From contig URQA01000005.1 in assembly GCA_900549885.1 (NCBI GenBank), positions 1-46,937 on the forward strand: DNA of 46,937 nucleotides. Direction: 5' to 3'. Shown here piece after piece: positions 35,067 through 42,473 of the stretch. Below the pieces are notes generated by a model. The model did not search any database. It saw nothing but the letters and a program-made list of their open reading frames with translations, and had not been told where the DNA came from. Origin of the DNA: an uncultured Eubacteriales bacterium (GTDB lineage Bacteria > Bacillota > Clostridia > Oscillospirales > Oscillospiraceae). Position 1 is the stretch's first letter, and each line of letters begins with the position of its first letter. The position numbers and the translations under genes are program-made.

Positions 35067-36701
35067 TCAGGTCTTATCCCCGAAGATATAGTCTAGGTCC
35101 GCTCCCGTCATATTGCGGGAGATCCCGGTGAAGCCGTCGGCCAGCATCCAGCCGGCGCGGGTGAAATACAGGGGGATGACGGGACCGTTGGCCAGCAGGA
35201 AGTCCTCCATGGCTACCAGGTCCTCCGTACGCTGCTCGGTGTCGGTCGTGGCCCAGGAGTCCGCCAAGATCGCAGCGTACTCGTCATTGTGCCAGCGCAT
35301 GAAGGTATCCGCATACAATCCCTCGCCGTCGAACACCTTCAGGAATGTGCTGGCATCGTCTACGTCGGGGCCGGAGCCTGCCATAGCAAAGTCATAGCGG
35401 TACCCCTCCCGCAGCGTAGACCAGAATGTGGCCGAGGGAATGGTGTCGATTTCTATCTGAATTCCAATCTGGCCACAAACGTCCTGGATGTACTGCGCGG
35501 CTGTCTGCCGGTCAGTCGCATCACTGACCACCAGAGTAAAGGTCGGCATAGCATCTGCAGTGGTGCCCAGCTCTTCCAGCGCGGCATCCAGTTTTTCCTG
35601 CGCCACAGTCAAATCCGCCTTGATCATGAACGGTGAGCTGATAGTCACGTTAGCGTCAGCTTTTGTTCCGCCGTTATATCCGGTGGCAGAGCCAGGCACA
35701 AATTCGACCGTGGGCTCGAACGATCCATTGTAGACGGAGTTAACAAAATCCTCCCGGTCAATGCAGGCGGAAACCGCCTCGATAAAGTTCCGGTTGGCCA
35801 GATACTTTGCAGTCTCATCGGTCTGGCCGTCGGTGGTGAACTGGATATAGAAGTTGGCGCCATCCTCGTAGTAAATCATGCCTTCGTCTTCAAAGTCCTT
35901 GTACATGGTCTCAGGCACATCCAGCATATCGATCTCGCCGTTGCGGTACATGTTCACCTGGGTGGTGTCCTCGGTGACGGTGTAGATCTCCACCCGGTCA
36001 AAATTGACCCGCTCGGCATTCCAGTAGTCCGGGTTGGGCTCCAGCACCATCACGTTGTTAGGCTGCCAGTCTACCAGCAGGAAGGGGCCGTTCATAGTCT
36101 CGGGAATCGTCTGATAGTAGGCGTCTCCCTTCTCATCATATTTGTCTACCCGAACGACCGCCATAGCGGACATAGCGAACACTTCCATGATAAATGGCAC
36201 TTTGTAGTTCAGCGTCACTTCCAGGGTCTTTTCGTCAATGGCCCGGGCGTTGGCCTTGCCATCTACAGTGAAGTATTCGGTGTGCTGAGCCATCGGAGTG
36301 GCTCGCTCAATGAGCAGATTCCAAGAATCCACAAAGTCCTGTGCCGTGATGGGCGTGCCATCCGACCAGGCAACGTCCCGCAGGTGGAAGGTATACGTCA
36401 GGCCATCATTGGAGACGTCCCAGGTTTCGGCAATAGCCGGCTCAATCTCGCCGTTATAACGGCGGACCAAGCCCTCAAAAATAGCGCCGGTCACATTGGT
36501 AATCCAGGTACCACTGCCCAGTTGAGGGTCCAAAGAGGTGGGTTCTGTCGAGGTCGCAAAGCGGAAGACTTTCTCTGCTCCTGCGTTGCCCCCGTTGTTG
36601 TTACCAGTGTCGTTGGAGCCGATGGGTGCACAGCTGGCAAACAGCGTCAGAGCCATTGCCGACGCCATTGCCACAGCAAACAATTTCTTCATCCATTTCA
36701 T
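35067..36701 (-). CDS. dppA: Peptide-binding lipoprotein, DppA/OppA type (SBP family 5)
   Basis: 544 residues. A lipoprotein signal ends LFASC (Cys24), followed by an Asn/Gly linker. The family 5 binding fold follows: FRFATSTEPTSLDPQLG, AIFEGLVRRYNGEIEPAIAE, WDVSNDGLTYTFHLRDVAWS and DGTPITAQDFVDSWN. It captures peptides outside the cell for the DppBCDF channel. The start at 36701 is chosen because GGAGGG lies 9 bases upstream and the signal peptide begins there. It is first in the minus-strand operon, with a strong promoter covered by a palindrome. Confidence 0.92.
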   Translation of the reverse strand: MKWMKKLFAVAMASAMALTLFASCAPIGSNDTGNNNGGNAGAEKVFRFATSTEPTSLDPQLGSGTWITNVTGAIFEGLVRRYNGEIEPAIAETWDVSNDGLTYTFHLRDVAWSDGTPITAQDFVDSWNLLIERATPMAQHTEYFTVDGKANARAIDEKTLEVTLNYKVPFIMEVFAMSAMAVVRVDKYDEKGDAYYQTIPETMNGPFLLVDWQPNNVMVLEPNPDYWNAERVNFDRVEIYTVTEDTTQVNMYRNGEIDMLDVPETMYKDFEDEGMIYYEDGANFYIQFTTDGQTDETAKYLANRNFIEAVSACIDREDFVNSVYNGSFEPTVEFVPGSATGYNGGTKADANVTISSPFMIKADLTVAQEKLDAALEELGTTADAMPTFTLVVSDATDRQTAAQYIQDVCGQIGIQIEIDTIPSATFWSTLREGYRYDFAMAGSGPDVDDASTFLKVFDGEGLYADTFMRWHNDEYAAILADSWATTDTEQRTEDLVAMEDFLLANGPVIPLYFTRAGWMLADGFTGISRNMTGADLDYIFGDKT

Positions 36702-36819
36702 GATTCCGTTCCCTCCATATGTCAGATCGCAAAGCGACTTCCTTCTCCCCCATTGGTCAGGCAAAACCGCTTCTGCAAAAGCGCTCACCGCTTTATCAGC
36801 GTGATGTGATGAAGCGCTT

Positions 36820-36858
36820 TAATGTATTTACATTACAACAGGAATGTTGCCTTGTCAA
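36820..36858 (-). promoter_or_regulatory. dppA promoter with palindromic operator
   Basis: On the minus strand a perfect TTGACA (36853-36858), 17 bases and TAATGT (36830-36835). A 16-bp palindrome, TAATGTAAATACATTA (36820-36835), lies exactly over the -10 and the start-site side. It is a plausible repressor site; the divergently encoded RpiR-type regulator is the nearest candidate. Confidence 0.7.
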
Positions 36859-36986
36859 TACGCTCCTGCTTCTCCCACGCAAACTTTGGGTGAAGTGTCA
36901 GTTTTTCGCGTGAGATCCCGTAGCTTTTTTGTATTTCACGTCGAAAAAATGGCTAGATTTTTATACATTTTCGCTGTATACTATTT

Positions 36987-37015
36987 TTGAAGTCGTTTAT
37001 GCTTTGATTTATAGT
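36987..37015 (+). promoter_or_regulatory. pepT promoter
   Basis: TTGAAG (36987-36992), 17 bases and TATAGT (37010-37015), 30 bases before the pepT start. A small TATAC/GTATA repeat (36962-36980) lies just upstream. Confidence 0.6.
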
Positions 37016-37045
37016 GAATACTTTAATTTTGAAAGGAGCTTGTCT

Positions 37046-38281
37046 ATGAAGAAGCCTTTGGAACGATTTTTGAGTTATGTGGCTTTTGACACCCAGTCCC
37101 AGCCTGGCCAGGAGCAGGTCCCCAGCACGCCGGGCCAATTTGTATTGGCTCAGGCGCTGTGCAAAGAATTGTCCGCAATCGGCGCACAGGATATTGAACT
37201 GACAGACCACTGCCATGTCTATGCCAAGCTGCCCGCCAACCGTCCCGGACTTCCTGCGGTGGGCTTTATCTCGCACCTGGACACCTCCCCCGCCCTCAGC
37301 GGAAAGGACATTAAGCCTCGGATTGTGTCCAATTACGATGGGGGAGATATCGTGCTCAACGAGCAGACTGGCTGTGTCCTTCGCATTGAGGAATACCCTG
37401 AGCTCAAGCGCTATAAGGGCCAGAGCCTGGTAGTCACCGATGGCACCACCCTGCTGGGCTCCGACGACAAATCCGGCATCACCGAGATCATGGGGATGCT
37501 GGAATATTACTCCGAGCACCCGGAATTGCCCCATGGGGACATCTGTGTGGGCTTCACCCCCGATGAGGAAATTGGGCGGGGAACGGACTATTTCGACATT
37601 CCCCGCTTCGGCGCCAAGCTGGCCTACACGGTGGACGGCGCAGACTTGGGCAAGATCAGCTTTGAGAATTTGAACTCTGCCGAGGCGCGCATCACTGTAA
37701 CTGGAACCTCAATCCACCCTGGCCGGGGAAAAAACAAGTTAAAAAACGCCATTCTCATGGCAATTGAGTTACAGAACATGCTGCCTCCTGCGGAGACACC
37801 CAGTCACACGGAGGGCTATGAGGGCTTCTATCATCTGATGGAGTTTCAGGGGGATGTGGAGCAGGCGGTCCTAGTCTATAAGGTCAGCGATTTCGAGCAG
37901 GACCGCTTCGACGCCCGGAAGGCCCGTTTGCACGCTGCCTGCGATTACCTCAACGGCGTGTACGGAGCCGGCACCTTCGCCATCGAGATCAAGGACACTA
38001 TGAAGAATATGCGCCAGGCTGTAGAACCTCACTTTGAGCTGGTGGAATACGCCATGGCCGCCATGCGGGACGTGGGCGTGGAACCGGAGCTCATGCCCTG
38101 CCGGGGCGGTACGGACGGCGTCCGTCTGTCCTTCCAGGGGCTTCCCTGTCCAAATCTGAACACCGGCAGCCACAATTGCCATGGCAGGTTTGAGTGCGTC
38201 CCCGTCGAGTCTCTGGAGAAAATCACGGAAATGCTGGTGGCCCTCGTGGCCCGCTTTGCCAACGCGGGCGTGGATGCATAA
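37046..38281 (+). CDS. pepT: Tripeptide aminopeptidase PepT
   Basis: 411 residues, the usual PepT length. M20B metal motifs: FISHLDTSPALSG (His and Asp), LGSDDKSGITEIM (bridging Asp), TPDEEIGRGTDYF (catalytic Glu and ligand Glu), YTVDGADLGKIS (Asp ligand), and a late SHNCHGRFECVPVES (His). The enzyme cuts N-terminal residues from tripeptides in the cytosol. ATG 37046 is preceded by AAAGGAG at 7 bases; the frame before it is leader. It is divergent from the peptide transporter and followed by the regulator gene 13 bases on. Confidence 0.95.
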   Translation: MKKPLERFLSYVAFDTQSQPGQEQVPSTPGQFVLAQALCKELSAIGAQDIELTDHCHVYAKLPANRPGLPAVGFISHLDTSPALSGKDIKPRIVSNYDGGDIVLNEQTGCVLRIEEYPELKRYKGQSLVVTDGTTLLGSDDKSGITEIMGMLEYYSEHPELPHGDICVGFTPDEEIGRGTDYFDIPRFGAKLAYTVDGADLGKISFENLNSAEARITVTGTSIHPGRGKNKLKNAILMAIELQNMLPPAETPSHTEGYEGFYHLMEFQGDVEQAVLVYKVSDFEQDRFDARKARLHAACDYLNGVYGAGTFAIEIKDTMKNMRQAVEPHFELVEYAMAAMRDVGVEPELMPCRGGTDGVRLSFQGLPCPNLNTGSHNCHGRFECVPVESLEKITEMLVALVARFANAGVDA

Positions 38282-38294
38282 CGGGAGTGTCGCC

Positions 38295-39200
38295 ATGATG
38301 AACGCAACGGAACCTAAACCCACCGGCGGCGATATCCTCAGCGTGATCCGAACCAACTATCCCCGTCTGAGCCGGGCGCAGAGGCGGATCGCGGATTTCA
38401 TCCTGCGGCAACCGGAGGATGCATGCTTCGCCTCTTTAAAGGAACTGACCGAGGCCGTGGGCACTACAGAGGTCACCGTGATGAATTTCACCCGCCGCTT
38501 GGGAATCGATGGCTTTACCGGGCTTAAGAGGGAGCTTCAAGCTTATATCCGCATGCGCCTGTCCCCCAATGAAAAAATCACTTATGCTATGGAAAACGTG
38601 CGTTCCCGCAGTGAAGGGGGGATTTACCACGATTTCTGTGAGAATGAACTTGCTGCCTTATCCAGTACTTATGCCGCAGTCCCAGAAGAAGGATTGCATC
38701 AGGCGGCAGCCATGCTCAAAAGCGCTCGGCAGGTCTTTCTTCTTGGCTATGATGTTTCCCTTCCAGTGGTCCAGTTTTTGCTGCTCCGGCTCCACTATTT
38801 GGGCTATAACGCCGTTCAGCTTAATCTCTCAGACCGGAGCCAGCTGTTGCTCAGTTTGATCCAAGCGACCTCTCAAGACGTATTTGTGGCCATTTCCTTT
38901 CCCAACCACGCCCCAGAGATAACCCGTGTTGGTCATTATCTGCACCAAAAACAGATCCCATTGATCACCATTACCGATCAGTTGACCGCTCCAGTCACAA
39001 TCTATGCGACCCAGAGTCTCACCTGCGCCACAGGGGACCTGCTCTTTTTCAATACTATTACCGCGCCAATCTCTCTGGTGAATGTGCTCTGTGCATTTCT
39101 CGCCATGGACACGGAGGCCCACCTCCATGAGACCCATCTAGCCGTGGAGCAGGCTTACCTGGATGTTTTCTCTGCTGATACGTCAGCCAGCCAAAGGTAA
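38295..39200 (+). CDS. RpiR/MurR-family transcription regulator
   Basis: 301 residues. The N-terminal HTH_6 domain reads YPRLSRAQRRIADFILRQPE, then SLKELTEAVGTTEVTVMNFT and RRLGIDGFTGLKRELQ. The C-terminal half is a SIS fold (about 120-260) with LLGYDVSLPVV and FVAISFPNHAPE. RpiR proteins are dimers that sense phosphosugars or other small ligands through the SIS domain. ATG 38295 has GGAG 7 bases upstream. It is downstream of pepT, so it may control pepT and the divergent peptide operon. What it would sense here is unknown. Confidence 0.9.
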   Translation: MMNATEPKPTGGDILSVIRTNYPRLSRAQRRIADFILRQPEDACFASLKELTEAVGTTEVTVMNFTRRLGIDGFTGLKRELQAYIRMRLSPNEKITYAMENVRSRSEGGIYHDFCENELAALSSTYAAVPEEGLHQAAAMLKSARQVFLLGYDVSLPVVQFLLLRLHYLGYNAVQLNLSDRSQLLLSLIQATSQDVFVAISFPNHAPEITRVGHYLHQKQIPLITITDQLTAPVTIYATQSLTCATGDLLFFNTITAPISLVNVLCAFLAMDTEAHLHETHLAVEQAYLDVFSADTSASQR

Positions 39201-39279
39201 TGCTGTGATAAATGGTAATCTTGCAAATGGCGTTAACGGTGTGCTGGATATGCGCTTTGTAGGCTTCCTCTTTGGTCAT
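39199..39279 (-). pseudogene. N-terminal fragment of a sigma-factor-like mobile-element protein
   Basis: The start MTKEEAYKAHIQHTVNAICK is preceded by a GGAGGGG site and resembles the N-terminus of small sigma-like proteins carried on clostridial conjugative elements. After about 27 codons the frame runs antisense through the RpiR gene and loses resemblance. Probably a truncated relic; the assignment is tentative. Confidence 0.3.
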
Positions 39280-39747
39280 GGGAATTTCCCCTCCCTGGAT
39301 CATAAGTGTGGGGCGAAAGCACTCTTTGCTTTCGCCCCATACTTGCCTTACCAGCAAAGGCAGCCGGAGTTGTCAAAGACGGCGCGCGGCGGCCTCCCAG
39401 CGTTCACTGGCTCGGCTGGCTTTGCTAATTACGGTTGCTTATTTTGCCCTTGTCTTAGTCTTTCCTTGCTTCCTCTGCGGCGTCGCCGTCTTTTGTGAGA
39501 CAGCGGTCAACAAGAACGCCCTCTATTTTTGTATAACCGGCAACAACTGTAGAAAAGGACAAGCTCCCTGAATACGGAGCTTGTCCTTTTCTATTTCCGT
39601 GAAACGGCATTATTTCCTTCCGCCCAATGGCCATTGCAAAAGGCAGGCTAGTCTTCCATCCCAATGAACTGCTGAATCATCTCCAACGTCATCTTCTTGC
39701 GGTCAAAACGTGGCTTGCCTCCACTGCCCACCACATGAGGCGTCCCC
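39280..39747. other. Decayed non-coding stretch with two long hairpins
   Basis: A perfect 13-bp hairpin (39309-39321/39327-39339) may end the pepT-RpiR transcript. A perfect 17-bp hairpin lies at 39551-39567/39576-39592. On the minus strand a frame ends GGKPRFDRKKMTLEMIQQFI just before 39655, which looks like the tail of a real but lost protein. No intact gene is seen. Confidence 0.5.
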
Positions 39748-40329
39748 TCATGACAGCTCCGGCTGCGACGCTCCCGCCGCCCGCGATCTCACTCTTGCCC
39801 GGAGTTCCTGCCTCACCTGTTCCAAATCCGGGTCGCACAGCAAAGGCAGGACTTCCGCCAGCTCCTCCGGAGGCAGTTCCCACCAGCGGAACACCAGAAG
39901 CAGGTCGATCAGTTCTCCGTCAAACCGATACTTAAGCAATCTCGCGGGATTGCCGCCAAACACCGCATAGGGTGGGATATCGTTGACCACCACGGAGCAG
40001 GCGGCCACCATAGCGCCGTCGCCAATCTTTACCCCAGGCACAACGGTGCACTCACGTCCCAGCCAGACGTCATTTCCAACAATGGTATCCCCTTTTCGGG
40101 GGAGCTGGGACAGGTGAGGCGGGGTGTTTTCCGTCCATGCCCCGCCAAACACATGAAAGGGTTAGGTCGTCACGCTGCTGATCCGGTGGTTGGCCGCCCC
40201 CATGGTAAGCTTGGTATCAGAGGCGATGGAGCAAAACTTTCCGATGATGAGCTGATCGCCAAATTCCGGGTAATTGAACAGCACATTGTTTTGTTCAAAG
40301 CCAACCTGAATGCCCGTGCCCCCGCCCAT
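39748..40329 (-). pseudogene. Broken Vat/CatB-type xenobiotic acetyltransferase
   Basis: Two in-frame parts are separated by a TAA at 40162-40164. The first part reads FEQNNVLFNYPEFGDQLIIG then KFCSIASDTKLTMGAANHR. The second reads PFHVFGGAW, GDTIVGNDVWLGRECTVVPG, VKIGDGAMVAACSVV and YAVFGGNPARLLKYRF. These are the left-handed beta-helix hexapeptide repeats and the active-site His (ANHR) of streptogramin/chloramphenicol O-acetyltransferases. The stop replaces the Tyr usually found before PF. About 50 N-terminal residues are also missing, the next gene's end lying immediately upstream. It is not expected to give resistance. Confidence 0.8.
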
Positions 40330-40342
40330 GGAGAATCGCGGG

Positions 40343-42037
40343 TCAGGTCAAATCCATCCCACAGGCAGATGCCGTCTCAGTCAGTCGTCTATCCCGGACC
40401 ACGGCATCATAAAAGCGGAAACCGCCCGAAAAATTATAGCAGTCGTAGCCCCTTCCCGCCAAGATGCGGCAGGCGATGTAGCTGCGCAGGCCACTCTGGC
40501 AGATGACATAGACCGGCTTTTCCAGAGGGATCTCACTCAGCCGCTGCCGCAAGTCATCCACAGGAATGTTGACAAAGCCGTCGATATGCCCCTGGGCAAA
40601 CTCTGCCTGTGTCCGGGTGTCCAGCAGCGTCATGCTGCCGTCTCGGGGCAGGCCGTCCACTTCCTCCAAATAGAACTGCTTCACCAACCCTTTGGCCAGG
40701 TTCTCCGCCATAAAGCCCGCCATGTTGACCGGGTCCTTGGCCGAGGAATAGGGGGGCGCATAGGCCAGGTCCAGCTCCTTGAGCTGGGGTGCGGTCATCC
40801 CCGCGCGGATAGCTGTAGCCAGCACGTCGATCCGCTTGTCGACTCCTTCATATCCCACGATCTGTGCCCCCAGCAGGCGGCCGCCACCCTTTTCAAATAT
40901 CACCTTCATGGTCATCACCCGGCCTCCGGGATAGTAGCCGGCATGGCTCATGGGAGAGAGCACCACCTGATCCGCCGGGATACCCGCCTGACGGGCTGCG
41001 GTCTCACTGATGCCGGTGACTGCCGCGGTCAGTCCAAAGACCTTAATGACGCTGCTGCCCTGAGAGCCGGTGTACCGGCTGTCTCCCCCGCAGATATTGT
41101 CTGCGGCGATGCGTCCCTGTTTGTTGGCCGGCCCGGCCAGGGCAATCAGCGCCTTCTGCCCGGTGACAAAATGGTTCACCTGTACCGCGTCGCCCACGGC
41201 GTAGATATCCGGGACTGAGGTCTCCATCCGGTCGTTAACCAGAATGCTGCCCTTAAGCCCCAGCTCCAATCCGGCCTCTCTGGCCAGATGGGTGTCCGGC
41301 GTAACACCAATGGCCAGCACCACCATGTCCCCGTGAAGGGGCGCTCCCTCCTTTAGCAAAACGTCCACACCACCATCCCGCTCGGCAAAGCCCTCCACCG
41401 TACAGCCCAGAGCCAGACGGATCCCGTGCCGGCGCACCTCGTTGTGGAGCAAGGCCGCCATGTCCGGATCAAAGGGGGTCATTAGGTGCAGGGGGCGCTG
41501 TACGATGGTGACCTCCATCCCCAGTCCCCGCAGGTTTTCTGCCAGCTCCAGCCCGATAAAACCGCCGCCCGCCAGCACCACGGATCTGGGATGATGGTTT
41601 TGGAGGTATTTCTTAATCCGGAAGGTGTCCTCCACGGTACGCAGGGTAAAGAGCTTCTCCAGCCCCATACCAGGCAGCCTGGGCTGGGTGGGCTTGGCCC
41701 CGGGGGAAAGCAGCAGCTTGTCGTAGGATTCTTCAAACCGCTCGCCGCTTTCCAAATTACACACGGATACGGTCTTTCGCTCCGGGTGAATGGCGGTGAC
41801 TTCGTGCCTCACCCTCATATTCACCCGGAACCGGGCGAAAAAGCTTTCTGGGGTCTGGAGGGTCAGCTCCTCCGGGTCCTCAATGACCCCGCCGATGTAA
41901 TAGGGCAGGCCACAGTTGGCGTAAGAGACATATCCAGAACGTTCAAACACCACGATTTCCGCCTGCTCGTCCAGCCTGCGAATCCGGGCGGCCGCCGTAG
42001 CGCCTCCCGCCACGCCACCCACAATCACAACTTTCAT
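40343..42037 (-). CDS. CoA-disulfide reductase with C-terminal rhodanese domain
   Basis: 564 residues. FAD-binding VIVGGVAGGATAAARIRR at the N-terminus; the single redox Cys42 in SYANCGLPYYIGG marks the CoA-disulfide reductase/NADH oxidase group. A second dinucleotide-binding site is in VVLAGGGFIGLELAENL, and the FAD GD motif is in VPDIYAVGDAVQV. From about residue 465 a rhodanese domain follows with active Cys in YVICQSGLRSY. Such fusions reduce CoA disulfide, CoA persulfide or polysulfide with NAD(P)H. The start at 42037 gives the canonical N-terminus, with AGGAAAGG 12 bases upstream. Confidence 0.92.
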   Translation of the reverse strand: MKVVIVGGVAGGATAAARIRRLDEQAEIVVFERSGYVSYANCGLPYYIGGVIEDPEELTLQTPESFFARFRVNMRVRHEVTAIHPERKTVSVCNLESGERFEESYDKLLLSPGAKPTQPRLPGMGLEKLFTLRTVEDTFRIKKYLQNHHPRSVVLAGGGFIGLELAENLRGLGMEVTIVQRPLHLMTPFDPDMAALLHNEVRRHGIRLALGCTVEGFAERDGGVDVLLKEGAPLHGDMVVLAIGVTPDTHLAREAGLELGLKGSILVNDRMETSVPDIYAVGDAVQVNHFVTGQKALIALAGPANKQGRIAADNICGGDSRYTGSQGSSVIKVFGLTAAVTGISETAARQAGIPADQVVLSPMSHAGYYPGGRVMTMKVIFEKGGGRLLGAQIVGYEGVDKRIDVLATAIRAGMTAPQLKELDLAYAPPYSSAKDPVNMAGFMAENLAKGLVKQFYLEEVDGLPRDGSMTLLDTRTQAEFAQGHIDGFVNIPVDDLRQRLSEIPLEKPVYVICQSGLRSYIACRILAGRGYDCYNFSGGFRFYDAVVRDRRLTETASACGMDLT

Positions 42038-42423
42038 TTGAGTGCACAACCTTTCCTGTATCGGTATTCGTTCCGCTGACGCCTTTTGTTTTATCAATTC
42101 CCTTCTTTCTCAAATGCGCGTCCTTTTCGCCTGCTTTATAGGGGATCCTGCGACCATTTTATCACACAAAGCCGAACCGCGCCATCTGAATCCAAACCAT
42201 TCATACCTTGTGCACACTTGTGGCCCCGTCCTGCTCTGACCCCTTTCCCGAAAGCACGGGGTGAAATAGTTGTAGTCCTGCTGAGCAAGCTGTCCGCCCT
42301 AGAGCGGGTAACCACCCGGAATTGTCTGGAGGCCGTGGCCGCTAATCCTCGCATGGCTCCTCTCACCAGAAAATTGGCGGTCTCCCAGTGGACGATCTGC
42401 CGTCTGGACATGATATTTCAGCC
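42038..42423. other. Intergenic region without a recognisable gene
   Basis: About 390 bases between valS and the reductase gene. It must hold the reductase promoter and leader, but no clear -35/-10 pair was found. Frames on both strands look like chance openings. Confidence 0.5.
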
Positions 42424-42459
42424 GAAAGGGAGGGAAAGCGGCACGCCGCATTCCCTCCC
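42424..42459 (-). terminator. Terminator after valS
   Basis: A 15-bp stem with one mismatch (42428-42442 with 42445-42459) and a short TTT on the minus strand, 15 bases after the valS stop. Confidence 0.65.
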
Positions 42460-42473
42460 CTCTCTTTTGGGTC

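Noticed and set aside
42098..42473. Small genes between the reductase gene and valS
   Set aside because: Several short frames on both strands but none with ribosome site plus plausible composition.
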